From: Mycolicibacterium malmesburyense
Lineage (GTDB): Bacteria; Actinomycetota; Actinomycetes; Mycobacteriales; Mycobacteriaceae
Direction of reading: 5' to 3'
Assembly: GCF_001050015.1 (NCBI RefSeq)
Contig: NZ_CVTB01000296.1
Location: forward strand, 1 to 22,260
DNA length: 22,260 bases
Shown here in pieces: positions 1-8,547 of this stretch. The stretch's first letter is position 1. Each line of letters begins with the position of its first letter. The position numbers were made by a program, and so were the translations under genes. The notes beneath the pieces are model-generated. The model searched no databases and had not been told where the DNA came from. It worked only from the letters and a program-made list of their open reading frames with translations.

Positions 1-478
1 GGGCGGGCCCGCCGGTGAACGTCCACACCTGGGTCGTGAAATTGTCCAGGTGCATCGCGGTGGTCTGCCCGTTGCAGCCGACCGTCCGGTCGACGACGCG
101 ATGGAAGGCCCGGTCGGCGGCCTCGGGGGTCGCGAACACGCCGACCGCCTGCTTCACCAGGTGCGTCGCATCTGTCGGCGACTCCTGGGTCAACGCACCG
201 TTGAACGACGCGAGATCCGGGTCTGCGTAGACGTCGGGCAGGCCGACGTCGGCCCAGTTGTTACACGCCGGATTGTCGACCGAGAACGTCTGCACCGGTT
301 CGGTGAACAACGACTCGAACCGCATTGTGGCGCCGACGATGTTGCCCACCGAACCCTTCGGCAGCACGGCGTAGTTCACCACGCCGGGATCCGAGGGGCG
401 CGCTGAGGCGAGGCCGGCGGGCGCCACCATCGACAGCGCGATGGCCACGCCGACGCCCGTCGCGGCGACCGCCCGCAT
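1..478 (-). CDS. Secreted PknH-type sensor-domain protein (C-terminus beyond window)
   Basis: Seen: an open frame starts at ATG 478 and runs off the left edge, leaving about 159 residues. The N-terminus is a signal peptide with a hydrophobic stretch (VGVAIALSMVAPAGLASA) and probable cleavage after ASA. The mature part has two visible cysteines, in NPACNNW and TVGCNG, and ends in a VWTF-type segment. Family knowledge: this pattern resembles the PknH-like extracellular sensor domain found in many mycobacterial secreted proteins and lipoproteins, which binds unknown ligands outside the membrane. No lipobox Cys is seen near the cleavage site, so it is probably secreted rather than lipidated. The start lies 3 nt after the ohr stop, with an AAGG ribosome site inside the last codons of ohr, so the two are probably co-transcribed. 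The position corresponds to Rv3705c. Function is unknown; the domain call is from pattern memory. Confidence 0.75.
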   Translation of the reverse strand, partial: MRAVAATGVGVAIALSMVAPAGLASARPSDPGVVNYAVLPKGSVGNIVGATMRFESLFTEPVQTFSVDNPACNNWADVGLPDVYADPDLASFNGALTQESPTDATHLVKQAVGVFATPEAADRAFHRVVDRTVGCNGQTTAMHLDNFTTQVWTFTGGPA

Positions 479-481
479 CGA

Positions 482-910
482 TCAGACCTTCGCGGACAAC
501 TTGACTTCGATGTTGCCGCGCGTGGCCTTGGAGTACGGGCAGAACTCGTTGGCCTTCGCCATCAGGTCGTCGGCCACGCTCTGCTCGAGGCCGGGTAGGT
601 AACCGATCAGGTGGGCCGTGAGCCCGAAGCCGCCCTCGGAGTCCGGGCCGAAGCCGACCTGCGCGGTGATCGAGGTGGCGTCGTCGATGTCGATCTTGTT
701 GTTGCGGGCCTGCAGGCGCAGCGCACCGAGGAAACACGCCGCGTAACCCGACGAGAACAGCAGCTCGGGGTTCACGCCCTCGCCGCTGCCGCCGAGCTCC
801 TTGGGGGGACGGGTGTCGAGATCGATCTTTCCGTCGGAGGAGCGGACGTGGCCGTCGCGGCCGCCTCCGGATGCGGTGGACTCTGCGGTGTACTTGACCT
901 CAATGCTCAT
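482..910 (-). CDS. ohr: Organic hydroperoxide resistance peroxidase, Ohr/OsmC family
   Basis: A 142-residue thiol peroxidase that reduces organic (fatty-acid) hydroperoxides in the cytoplasm. Seen: N-terminus MSIEVKYTAE, then GRDGHVRSSDG, the PKELGGSGEG loop, YAACFLGAL carrying the peroxidatic Cys59, and EFCPYSKATRGN carrying the resolving Cys124. Arg18 and Glu49 sit where Ohr proteins keep the Arg/Glu pair that activates the first Cys. These features and the length favour Ohr over OsmC. The ATG at 910 is chosen because it gives the standard Ohr N-terminus; the frame is open to 979 but that extension is unlike the family. No ohrR (MarR-type) repressor is adjacent. The secreted protein at 478 follows by 3 nt. 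Confidence 0.93.
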   Translation of the reverse strand: MSIEVKYTAESTASGGGRDGHVRSSDGKIDLDTRPPKELGGSGEGVNPELLFSSGYAACFLGALRLQARNNKIDIDDATSITAQVGFGPDSEGGFGLTAHLIGYLPGLEQSVADDLMAKANEFCPYSKATRGNIEVKLSAKV

Positions 911-917
911 GGGCTCG

Positions 918-945
918 ATCATGCCAGCCCACGCGAAGAGGGCAA
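918..945 (-). promoter_or_regulatory. Candidate ohr promoter, possibly leaderless
   Basis: On the minus strand TTGCCC (945–940) is followed after 16 nt by CATGAT (923–918). Seven nucleotides later comes the ATG of ohr at 910, so transcription could begin at or next to the start codon. No Shine-Dalgarno is visible. The -10 does not begin with TA, so this is only a plausible reading. Confidence 0.35.
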
Positions 946-1036
946 GAGACCCGTCGAAATTCGTGGTGGCCGGCGCCACGCTCGACAGCCCGGCATCGAG
1001 GCATTCCCGTTGTGCGCCAACGGCTTCGCACGCCGG

Positions 1037-1104
1037 TCGAGTGTGCAGTCAGATCGCCGGTTGGCCAAATTTTCGCCTCTAAGCCGATCCGAGTGCACAC
1101 TCGA
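1037..1104. repeat. Palindromic intergenic element, copy 1
   Basis: An 11-bp perfect inverted repeat (TCGAGTGTGCA at 1037–1047, its complement at 1094–1104) flanks 46 nt. The element starts 9 nt beyond the stop of the minus-strand gene at 1113. Its gene-distal end, CGAGTGTGCAGTCAGAT, closely matches the gene-distal end of the element at 15991–16062 (CGAGCGCGCAGTTAGGT as read on the minus strand). The two may be copies of one dispersed mycobacterial intergenic repeat and could act as a 3' transcript hairpin or terminator. Confidence 0.55.
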
Positions 1105-1112
1105 GCGGTGCC

Positions 1113-1505
1113 CTATGGGCGCGCCGGCGCCGTCGTGGTCGGGGCCTCGGGCGACTGCGGCGGCGAGGGTGGCTGGAATCGGGGGCCTTGGGAGTTGCCG
1201 GGGCCGCCGAACGGCGGACGGCCGAACTCCGCGCCAGGTCCCATCGGGGATCCCGGCGGCGGTCCACGGTGGAAGATCGCGGCGCCGCGGTCGTGGCCGC
1301 CGTGGTGACCTCCGCGGTGGGGGCCGCCCGAGTGCGCGCCGAGGACGAAACCGGAGAAGAAGATCACCGCGACGATGAAGACGACGCCGGCGACGATGCC
1401 GACCCATGCGGCGGCGGCGCCGAGGCGCGAGCGGCGCGGGGCGACGGGGTCGATCTGGGTTCCTGCGGTTACCGGAGCGGTGGCGGGTTCGGGTGTTTCG
1501 GTCAT
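1113..1505 (-). CDS. Single-pass membrane protein with His/Gly- and Pro-rich tail
   Basis: A 130-residue protein of unknown function. Seen: a short polar N-terminus (MTETPEPATAP), one transmembrane segment at about residues 31–56 (AWVGIVAGVVFIVAVIFFSG), then a low-complexity extracytoplasmic tail. The tail first carries His/Gly repeats (GGPHRGGHHGGHDRG) and then is rich in Pro, Gly and Gln to the end. Such proteins are common in mycobacteria; its place near asd resembles the proline-rich Rv3706c. The His cluster could bind metal, but nothing else supports that. The start at ATG 1505 precedes the TM segment directly. It is divergent from the DUF2236 gene, with 142 bp between the starts. Confidence 0.8.
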   Translation of the reverse strand: MTETPEPATAPVTAGTQIDPVAPRRSRLGAAAAWVGIVAGVVFIVAVIFFSGFVLGAHSGGPHRGGHHGGHDRGAAIFHRGPPPGSPMGPGAEFGRPPFGGPGNSQGPRFQPPSPPQSPEAPTTTAPARP

Positions 1506-1575
1506 GCCGTCATCATGCGAGCCGTTTCGATGAGCCCGTCATGTGCCACCTATGAGCAGGCTGTGAAAACGCCGA

Positions 1576-1605
1576 TTGACATCCGGCAATGCGCCCGCAT
1601 AGTTT
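1576..1605 (+). promoter_or_regulatory. Promoter of the DUF2236 (MpaB-family) gene
   Basis: A perfect -35 TTGACA (1576–1581), an 18-nt spacer and -10 TAGTTT (1600–1605) match mycobacterial SigA promoters well. The expected start of transcription is near 1612, giving a leader of about 36 nt that contains the ribosome site GAAGGGAA (1631–1638). Confidence 0.7.
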
Positions 1606-1647
1606 CGACTACGCGCGTTGTCAAATGACCGAAGGGAAACCGAGACG

Positions 1648-2865
1648 ATGCAGCGTCCCATCCCGACGCGTCATCCGGAGCGGCCCCGCGCCGTTCCGGC
1701 AAGCATCCGCGTCATGGCCAAGGCGATGGGTATCGGAGAGCCGACACCGCAGCAGTGGAACCGGCTGGGCGAGCGGTTGACGGTCGGCGACGAACCGGTC
1801 GACCGCCTCGTCGAATGGATGACCAGCGCCGGCGTCAAACAGACCCGGCCGCTCTTCGACACGGCGCTCACCTACGGCATCGACGCGGTCCCCGACGCCC
1901 CGGAGCCGTTGCGCGAGTTCTTCACAACCGTGGAAAGGCTCCCCGACTGGGTCGATCCGGTGCAACTGCGCCGCGGCCAGCGTGCGCTGCGACGCGGCGG
2001 CGCCGACGGGATGTACGTCGCGCGTGACGTGTCGCTGCTCGGCGGCTATCAGTTCTCGGGTTTCAACAAGACGCTGCTCCGCACCGGGGCCCTCGAGAAG
2101 GGCTCGAACAAACGCTTCGCCGAGACGATGCAGTGGGCGATGGACGTCATCTCCGACGGCGGCCTCGAACACCTTGGTGCGGGTTACCGGTCGACCCTCC
2201 GGGTCCGGTTGATCCACGGGCTGGTGCGAAAGCACGTGTCCGCGATGCCGGACTGGCGCGCCGACGAGTGGGGTGTCCCGATCAACCAGACCGATATGGC
2301 GGCGACGCTGATCGGTGCGCTGGTCGCACCTGCGGTCGGCGTCATCGGCATGGGAATCGTGTTGCGGCCGAAGGAGTATGAGGCCGTCGCTCACCTGACC
2401 CGCTACGTCGGATGGTTGATGGGTGTCGAGGACGAGTGGCTGCCGCGCAGCTTCCGCGACAGCATCCGGGTCCTCTATCACACACTGGGAGCACTGGCCG
2501 AGCCCGACGAGTCGTCGAGACAGCTGGCCGTCCCGATGGCCGACGACCCGATGATCTGGCGTTTCGACACCATGCCGGCGGTCCGGCGTCGTATCGCTCG
2601 GGCACAACACCTTTCGGTCACCAGCGGCTTCCTGGGTCCCAGGACGATGCGCGCGCTCGGTCTGCGCCCTCACCTGCCGTGGTACCCGGTGTTACGGCTA
2701 CCCGTGAACCTGACCCGCAGCATCGCCGCGCTCGCCCGGCCCGGGGGCATCGACCGGGCGGCCGCCCGCGGGGACCGCGAGCACCAGGCATTGATGCGGA
2801 CCATCATCGGTGACGCCGGCGCGACGATCGGCGAGTCGGCCGAACACGTCGGCACGGTCGCCTGA
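1648..2865 (+). CDS. Oxygenase MpaB family (DUF2236) putative heme protein
   Basis: A 405-residue member of the DUF2236 family, which includes the rubber oxygenase Lcp and fungal MpaB. Seen: Arg156 and Thr160 in KRFAET and His190 in RLIHGLVRKH. The spacing R+4=T and T+30=H is the same as Arg164/Thr168/His198 of Lcp K30, where the His is a heme ligand, so heme-b binding is likely. NQTDMAATL and the hydrophobic segment LIGALVAPAVGVIGMGIVL follow, as in the family. There is no signal peptide. The frame is open from a TTG at 1618, but ATG 1648 has a good ribosome site 9 nt upstream and is preferred. It is monocistronic, with a strong promoter upstream and a hairpin after the stop. The substrate is unknown; neighbours give no clue. 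Confidence 0.85.
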   Translation: MQRPIPTRHPERPRAVPASIRVMAKAMGIGEPTPQQWNRLGERLTVGDEPVDRLVEWMTSAGVKQTRPLFDTALTYGIDAVPDAPEPLREFFTTVERLPDWVDPVQLRRGQRALRRGGADGMYVARDVSLLGGYQFSGFNKTLLRTGALEKGSNKRFAETMQWAMDVISDGGLEHLGAGYRSTLRVRLIHGLVRKHVSAMPDWRADEWGVPINQTDMAATLIGALVAPAVGVIGMGIVLRPKEYEAVAHLTRYVGWLMGVEDEWLPRSFRDSIRVLYHTLGALAEPDESSRQLAVPMADDPMIWRFDTMPAVRRRIARAQHLSVTSGFLGPRTMRALGLRPHLPWYPVLRLPVNLTRSIAALARPGGIDRAAARGDREHQALMRTIIGDAGATIGESAEHVGTVA

Positions 2866-2907
2866 ACATCTTCGAATGCCCGAGAGTCCGTGCCGCCCAA
2901 ACGGCGA

Positions 2908-2934
2908 TGGGGCCGGCCTCGAGGACCGGCCCCA
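2908..2934. terminator. Bidirectional hairpin between convergent genes
   Basis: A perfect 9-bp stem (TGGGGCCGG / CCGGCCCCA) with a 9-nt loop lies between the stop of the DUF2236 gene (2865) and the stop of the convergent DUF3303 gene (2951). It has no U-run, as is usual for mycobacterial hairpin terminators. Confidence 0.65.
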
Positions 2935-2950
2935 CCAGATGTGACGTTGC

Positions 2951-3262
2951 TCAGGGGACAGAGCCTCTGAAGTCAATGCCGCCTTGTGCCGCTTCGGCCC
3001 ACTCATTCATGTCGACCACGGGGTAAATGTTGAACGCATTGAACGGCGCAAACTTCAACGTCTCGGTGAGGAGCTCGGTCGGATCGTTCGTCTCGACAAT
3101 GGCGAACCCGCCCTCGCCATCCATTCGGCCGACAAACTGGTGAAAGGTCGTCCCCGCGGGCGGCTGCCACTTCGAGAACAACTCGAGAGCGCGTCGCATG
3201 CCTTCCTCGTTTTCCTTACCGGAGCCTCCCAGACGGCTCGTCCAGGTCATGGCGTACTTCAT
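2951..3262 (-). CDS. Small DUF3303-type protein
   Basis: A 103-residue soluble protein: MKYAMTWTSR, an alpha-helical stretch (EEGMRRALELFSKWQPPAG), then FHQFVGRMDGEGGFAIVETND and a FNIYPVVDMNEWAEA C-terminus. This beta-alpha-beta layout with the conserved start and central GG-FAIVE strand matches the DUF3303 family (ferredoxin-like, dimeric alpha-beta barrel relatives). No enzymatic residue can be assigned. The start is well fixed by AGGAGG at 3273–3268, six nucleotides before the ATG. A short inverted repeat (AGCAC-T-GTGCT, 3274–3284) touches the ribosome site and might be an operator or a fold that hides it. It converges on the DUF2236 gene. Confidence 0.8.
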   Translation of the reverse strand: MKYAMTWTSRLGGSGKENEEGMRRALELFSKWQPPAGTTFHQFVGRMDGEGGFAIVETNDPTELLTETLKFAPFNAFNIYPVVDMNEWAEAAQGGIDFRGSVP

Positions 3263-3366
3263 TCGTTCCTCCTAGCACTGTGCTGAACTAGTGGTGTGCG
3301 GAGGCGTCGCTCACGGCGTTTCTGCACAGTCGAAGTGTGCTCCGGAATCGGCGTCCCGGTGGAGAA

Positions 3367-3463
3367 ACCGAGACCCTCGGTGGCGATCATTTCACATCGA
3401 AAAGTGTTGACCCGCTATGTATTAGCTCTACTACGAACGCCTCAGTCGTCCGAGAACTTCGGA
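3367..3463. terminator. Two weak hairpins after the asd/DUF4185 unit
   Basis: Downstream of the DUF4185 stop at 3473 are two small inverted repeats: TCCGA/TCGGA (3449–3463, 5-nt loop) and ACCGAG/CTCGGT (3367–3381, 3-nt loop). They could end the minus-strand transcript. The rest of 3263–3472 holds no convincing gene; it must contain the promoter of the DUF3303 gene, which I could not place. Confidence 0.3.
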
Positions 3464-3472
3464 TGCTCCGGG

Positions 3473-4615
3473 CTAGGGCCTGAACGGGTTGACCGCGAAC
3501 TGGATCACCCGGTACGGCGACCCGCCACGCGGTCCGGTGTTCCACTGGCTGACGAACACCCGCACCTCGTCGAGCGTCGACCCCGGTGAGATGTACCCGC
3601 CGTAGGGCTGGGCGAGGCGGTTGTTCTCCGGCGGCCCGAGGTGGTCGGCCGGGTCGGGCCATTCGGTCGCGACGACGACGGTGGTGACCGGCGCGGCGCC
3701 CAGACCCGTCGGATCGTTGGCCACCCGCATCTCCATGTTCCCGGTGGTGGCGTTGAAGTACGACAACACGGTCTTACCGTCGATCTGCCGGATACTCATC
3801 TCGCCGACCGCGTCCGGCCACAGCGGTGTGGGCGGATGCCCCCAACCCGAATCTGCCGACCAGCCTTGCCAACTCGACCGGTCCTCGAACTCCTGGGGTG
3901 TGGCCCGGTACAGCACCAGCGGCGCGCTGCGATCGAAGTTGTTGGCCACGAGGTACACCCAACCCGTCTCGGAGTCGGTGCGCGGAATCGGGTCGTAGTA
4001 GCCGCTGATCTGCGACTGCCTGCCCTCGGCGTAGGACGCCGGGCGCTCGGAGTCCGGAAGGGTCGGCCAATTACCCTGCCCGGGCTCGGGTTTCACCAGC
4101 CGCGACGCCTGCGGCACCAGCTCCCGCACCGTGGTGATCATCAGGTAGTTCTGCCGGTTGATCTGCACGACGCCCGCGGGAAGTTGCGACATGCCTTCGG
4201 GTGTCGGATCGGCTAGCAGCGGCCGATCGGTTCCGGTCACGCCGTCGTAGCGCACACCGCCAGGATCGTCGATCGACTCCGTTTCGACGTGCAAGGCGAT
4301 CGGCGAGAACCACCCGCCGTAGCCGACGCCCTGCCCCGCGAAGCTGTCGCCGCACACCTGCAGGATCCCGCTGGGAAACTCCATGAACTCACAGAGATCA
4401 GTGGCACCGATACCGTAATCGCGTGTCGGGGTGCCTGTTCCGGCCGTCGGACCGATCCGGATGACCTGACCCGGCGCCAGCGGCGGCAGCACGGGATCGG
4501 GGATCGGCGCGGGCTGTGCGACGGCCGATGGCGCCGCGACGAGACCCAACGCCGAGACCGACGAAATGGCCGAAAGCAGTCGCGATTTTCCGCCGAAACG
4601 TCGGTCCCGACGCAA
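3473..4615 (-). CDS. Secreted DUF4185-domain protein
   Basis: About 380 residues. Seen: an N-terminal signal peptide with Arg-rich start, hydrophobic LLSAISSVSALGLVAA and cleavage near AVA-QPAP, then a long region with FMEFPSGILQVCGDSFAG, GWFSPIAL, GWVYLVANNF and VLSYFNATTGNMEMRVA. This repetitive Trp/Tyr/Asp-rich strand pattern fits DUF4185, a predicted beta-propeller related to glycoside hydrolases, so a cell-wall or extracellular glycan role is possible but unproven. There is no ATG near the expected N-terminus; TTG at 4615, one base after the asd stop, is the best start because it retains the whole signal peptide. Longer frames to 4723 would run inside asd. Immediate adjacency implies co-transcription with asd. 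It corresponds in position to Rv3707c. Confidence 0.75.
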   Translation of the reverse strand: MRRDRRFGGKSRLLSAISSVSALGLVAAPSAVAQPAPIPDPVLPPLAPGQVIRIGPTAGTGTPTRDYGIGATDLCEFMEFPSGILQVCGDSFAGQGVGYGGWFSPIALHVETESIDDPGGVRYDGVTGTDRPLLADPTPEGMSQLPAGVVQINRQNYLMITTVRELVPQASRLVKPEPGQGNWPTLPDSERPASYAEGRQSQISGYYDPIPRTDSETGWVYLVANNFDRSAPLVLYRATPQEFEDRSSWQGWSADSGWGHPPTPLWPDAVGEMSIRQIDGKTVLSYFNATTGNMEMRVANDPTGLGAAPVTTVVVATEWPDPADHLGPPENNRLAQPYGGYISPGSTLDEVRVFVSQWNTGPRGGSPYRVIQFAVNPFRP

Positions 4616-4616
4616 A

Positions 4617-5666
<1,050 letters not shown>

Positions 5667-6185
5667 CTAACGGCCCGTCCCCGCGTAGACCATGGCCTGT
5701 TCGTCCCCGCCCAGCCCGAACGCTTCGTGCAGGGCCGACACCGCCTTGTCCAACTCGGTGTCCTTGATCAGCACCGAAATCCGGATCTCGGAGGTCGATA
5801 TCAGGTCGATGTTGACGCCGACCTCGGCGAGCGTCTCGCAGAACTTCGCGGTTACCCCGGGATGGCTCTTCATACCCGCGCCGACCAGCGAGACCTTGCC
5901 GATGTGGTCGTCGTAGAGCACACCGGTGAAACCGATCTCCTTCTGCAACGAGGACAGCTTCTGCACGGCCAACGGCCCGTTGTCGCGCGGGCAGGTGAAC
6001 GTGATGTCGGTCTTACCGTCCTCGACCTTGGAGATGTTCTGCAGCACCATGTCGATGTTGATGTCGGCGTCGGCGACGGCACGGAACACCTTGGCGGCGT
6101 AGCCGGGAACGTCGGGGATGCCGACAACGGTCACCTTTGCCTCACTGCGGTCGTGTGCGACTCCGGTCAGGATGGCGTCTTCCAT
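5667..6185 (-). CDS. Aspartokinase beta subunit from an internal in-frame start
   Basis: Within ask, an ATG at 6185 is preceded by AGAGGA (6198–6193) with 7-nt spacing. The product would be the last 172 residues, beginning [17 protein letters not shown], which is just the ACT regulatory region. Known: actinobacterial aspartokinases such as C. glutamicum LysC are alpha2beta2, and the beta chain is an in-frame product of this kind and size. The internal ribosome site is visible here; its use is inferred. Confidence 0.7.
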   Translation of the reverse strand: MEDAILTGVAHDRSEAKVTVVGIPDVPGYAAKVFRAVADADINIDMVLQNISKVEDGKTDITFTCPRDNGPLAVQKLSSLQKEIGFTGVLYDDHIGKVSLVGAGMKSHPGVTAKFCETLAEVGVNIDLISTSEIRISVLIKDTELDKAVSALHEAFGLGGDEQAMVYAGTGR

Positions 6186-6932
6186 GGGAATGTCCTCTAT
6201 CGATCCGGTCACCAAGGTGCCGGGTTTGTCCGAGTACGACGACCGGACGTGGATGGGAACGTTGTACCGGCGGGCGTATTCCACGCAGCGCAGCATGAGC
6301 ACCTTCGCCCCGCAGGCCGCCATCTCCAGCATCTCCTCGAAACTGACCCGGTCGAGGTGGCGGGCGTTGGGCACGATGCGCGGGTCGGCGGTGAAGATGC
6401 CGTCGACGTCGCTGTAGATCTCGCACACGTCGGCGTCCAGGGCGGCGGCCAGCGCGACGGCGGTGGTGTCTGAGCCGCCGCGGCCCAGCGTGGTGACGTC
6501 CTTGCTGTCCTGGCTGACGCCCTGGAACCCGGCGACCAGCACGATCAGCCCCTCGTCCAGCGCGGAGCGCAGCCGCCCCGGTGTGACGTCGATGATCTTG
6601 GCCTTGCCGTGGACGCTGGTGGTGATCACCCCGGCTTGGGATCCGGTGAACGAGCGGGCCTGGGCGCCCAGTGATTCGATGGCCATCGCGACCAGCGCGT
6701 TGGAGATCCGCTCACCGGCGGTCAGCAGCATGTCCATCTCGCGCGCAGGCGGCGCCGGGGACACCTGCTGGGCCAGATCGAGCAGGTCGTCGGTGGTGTC
6801 GCCCATCGCCGAGCACACCACGACGACGTCGTTACCGGCCCTCTTGGTCTCCACGATGCGCTCGGCGACGCGGCGGATCCGCTCGGCGTCCGACACCGAG
6901 GATCCGCCGTATTTCTGCACGACGAGCGCCAC
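5667..6932 (-). CDS. ask: Aspartokinase (alpha subunit, full length)
   Basis: Phosphorylates aspartate, the first step of the aspartate family pathway. Seen: 421 residues with the kinase start [42 protein letters not shown], and two C-terminal ACT domains (from about residue 265: [17 protein letters not shown] and [19 protein letters not shown]) that carry feedback control by lysine/threonine in relatives. The start is GTG 6932 with GAAAGG 8 nt upstream (6946–6941). An internal start makes a beta subunit (see 5667–6185). A possible -10, TATCCT, lies at 6975–6970. The gene abuts asd. Symbol lysC is also used. Confidence 0.98.
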   Translation of the reverse strand: MALVVQKYGGSSVSDAERIRRVAERIVETKRAGNDVVVVCSAMGDTTDDLLDLAQQVSPAPPAREMDMLLTAGERISNALVAMAIESLGAQARSFTGSQAGVITTSVHGKAKIIDVTPGRLRSALDEGLIVLVAGFQGVSQDSKDVTTLGRGGSDTTAVALAAALDADVCEIYSDVDGIFTADPRIVPNARHLDRVSFEEMLEMAACGAKVLMLRCVEYARRYNVPIHVRSSYSDKPGTLVTGSIEDIPMEDAILTGVAHDRSEAKVTVVGIPDVPGYAAKVFRAVADADINIDMVLQNISKVEDGKTDITFTCPRDNGPLAVQKLSSLQKEIGFTGVLYDDHIGKVSLVGAGMKSHPGVTAKFCETLAEVGVNIDLISTSEIRISVLIKDTELDKAVSALHEAFGLGGDEQAMVYAGTGR

Positions 6933-6969
6933 TGAACAAGCCTTTCAAGTGCTGGGAAGGATCCCAACA

Positions 6970-6975
6970 AGGATA
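6970..6975 (-). promoter_or_regulatory. Candidate -10 box for ask
   Basis: TATCCT on the minus strand, about 37 nt before the GTG start, in the 101-bp gap between the amidase gene and ask. No good -35 is seen, so this is a weak call. No lysine riboswitch-like long leader can fit in this gap. Confidence 0.3.
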
Positions 6976-7033
6976 AAGGCTGCGCCGAATGGATTTCTTC
7001 CGCCCGTGGTGGCCCCTCCGGAACCGCGTGCTA

Positions 7034-8017
7034 TCAGGCCACTCCGAGGAATGGGAAGGGGTCGGCCTGCTCGAACTTCGAACTGGCGTCGCCGGCGTAG
7101 ATCGTCTTCTCGCCCTCCCCGAGCCGCAGCCGCAGCGCCGGGGCGCCGGGGGACAGGTCGAGGTTGCCCAACTCGACCCAGAACGTGTTCGGCGACAGCG
7201 CCGACTCGAAGAAGTACCGCAGCGCCTTGTGGTCGACGACCGTGCGCCAGCGGGTGGACGAGATGTTCGGCTCGTCCGGCGTGGAGATTCCGTAAGGCAC
7301 CGACGCGTTGCGCACGACGCTGAACACCGTCGCGGCGGCCAGCAGCGGATCGTCGGTCTTCGGGACCGCGTCGATGTAGAACGACGCCCGCACGAAGCGG
7401 TCGGCGGCGCGGTTGGTCCCCGGCAGCATCACGGTGCCGCCGATCTGCTTCCAGTACTCGTCGATCGCCAGCTGCTTGTCGAAGGTCGGCGAGTTCGTCA
7501 TCACCCGGTACTCCCGGCTGTGATGGATGACCTGCTCACCGTCGATGTACTCGATGATCGCGCTGTCGCCGCCCGCATCCGACATCGCCAGGTGCAGCGT
7601 CGCCATGCGCTCCTCGCCGGGCACCTGCGCGGTGGCCACCCGCAGCGGGGTCGCGCACAACGCCTGCACCGCCTCGTCAACGGTCGCGAAGTTGTCGAGC
7701 ACGTACTGACCCCACAGCGCCAACGACACCGCGGGACCGGCGGCCGTCGCGTCCGGGTATTGCGATTCGGCCAGCCACAGCAGGTTGACCGCGAGGCCGG
7801 CGTCGTTCACGCCGTCCGTGGTGCTGATGTCGTATCCGGTGGCCACCACGCTGCCGTACTTCGACGTCCACTCCGTGGAGTTCGGGCCGGCCTGCCCGCT
7901 GCGGCGCACGCCGCGCGGCAGCGCCCACAGGTTCGTCTGGATCTCCGATTTCCAGTCCATGGAGCGACCCGTGACGATGCGGTCGCCGGTTCCGAGGTAG
8001 AGGACGCGCGTGCACAC
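7034..8017 (-). CDS. Linear amide C-N hydrolase, choloylglycine hydrolase/penicillin V acylase family
   Basis: A 327-residue N-terminal-nucleophile hydrolase of the cytoplasm. Seen: the start GTG is followed at once by Cys2 (MCTRVLYLG), which becomes the nucleophile after Met removal. Arg18 and Asp21 lie in TGRSMDW, NDAGLAVN at 71–78, Asn176 in VMTNSPTF, and Arg208/211 in ADRFVRASF. These match the catalytic set Cys/Arg/Asp/Asn/Arg of bile salt hydrolases and penicillin V acylases. Substrates in the family include bile-acid amides, penicillin V and acyl-homoserine lactones; none can be picked here. No signal peptide is present, and the mature Cys start argues against one. The upstream TM protein ends 21 nt before it, so they form a pair; ask follows after 101 bp. 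Confidence 0.88.
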   Translation of the reverse strand: MCTRVLYLGTGDRIVTGRSMDWKSEIQTNLWALPRGVRRSGQAGPNSTEWTSKYGSVVATGYDISTTDGVNDAGLAVNLLWLAESQYPDATAAGPAVSLALWGQYVLDNFATVDEAVQALCATPLRVATAQVPGEERMATLHLAMSDAGGDSAIIEYIDGEQVIHHSREYRVMTNSPTFDKQLAIDEYWKQIGGTVMLPGTNRAADRFVRASFYIDAVPKTDDPLLAAATVFSVVRNASVPYGISTPDEPNISSTRWRTVVDHKALRYFFESALSPNTFWVELGNLDLSPGAPALRLRLGEGEKTIYAGDASSKFEQADPFPFLGVA

Positions 8018-8038
8018 GTAAGCGATCTTATGAGGCGC

Positions 8039-8491
8039 TCAGGTCGTACAGGCCTCGCCCAGCTCGGCGAGCTTGCGCCGAATCTGCGCGTCCAGCGCGG
8101 ACATCTCGTAATAGACCTGCGGGGGCGGGGCGCCCGGCGCCCGGGACTGGGTCTCGGCGCGCGCCTGCGGCAGCTTCTGGACGAACATCCCCGCGAGGTC
8201 GGCCACCTCCACGGCGGTGAAACGCAGCTCGGGTGTGTCGATGTTGCGTGCGCGTTCGGAAAGCCCGTCGGCCCACTGCTGGTAGGCGATCTCCTCGGCC
8301 TGGGTCGGCGGGCCCTCGGCGCCCTCGCTCTTCGAGCCGATCAGCTCGTTCTGCTGCTTGTTGAACTCGAGGAAGTCGAGGACCGGGCGGCATTCCTCCG
8401 GCGGTTTCTGCAGCGAGCTGTAGACGAGCGCCACGATCGCGATCACCACGACGATGATCGCCACCCACCATCGCCGGTCGAGAGTCATCAC
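8039..8491 (-). CDS. One-TM conserved hypothetical protein
   Basis: A 150-residue protein of unknown function. Seen: a charged start MTLDRRWW, one transmembrane segment WVAIIVVVIAIVALVYSSL (residues 10–28), then a polar, mostly helical outer part with two Cys (EECRPVL near 34 and GEACTT at the end) that could form a disulfide. GTG 8491 and ATG 8488 are adjacent in-frame starts. GTG 8491 is chosen because a -10 TAGAGT (8503–8498) ends six bases upstream, implying a leaderless message. It precedes the amidase gene by 21 nt and diverges from amt. Confidence 0.72.
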   Translation of the reverse strand: MMTLDRRWWVAIIVVVIAIVALVYSSLQKPPEECRPVLDFLEFNKQQNELIGSKSEGAEGPPTQAEEIAYQQWADGLSERARNIDTPELRFTAVEVADLAGMFVQKLPQARAETQSRAPGAPPPQVYYEMSALDAQIRRKLAELGEACTT

Positions 8492-8497
8492 CGCCCG

Positions 8498-8503
8498 ACT
8501 CTA
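8498..8503 (-). promoter_or_regulatory. -10 box TAGAGT for a leaderless transcript
   Basis: TAGAGT read on the minus strand, then six bases, then GTG 8491. The spacing puts the transcription start at the GTG. No ribosome site of note lies upstream and no clear -35 was found. Confidence 0.45.
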
Positions 8504-8547
8504 GCCATGCCCCGAATTCTTTACGCACGCGCAACATCGCACGTCGG

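Noticed and set aside
3296..3589. Possible 97-codon plus-strand gene in the 3263–3472 gap
   Set aside because: No ribosome site, runs into the 3' end of the DUF4185 gene, and the product has no recognisable feature.
6933..7033. Lysine riboswitch upstream of ask
   Set aside because: The gap is only 101 bp and shows no set of paired helices of the needed length.
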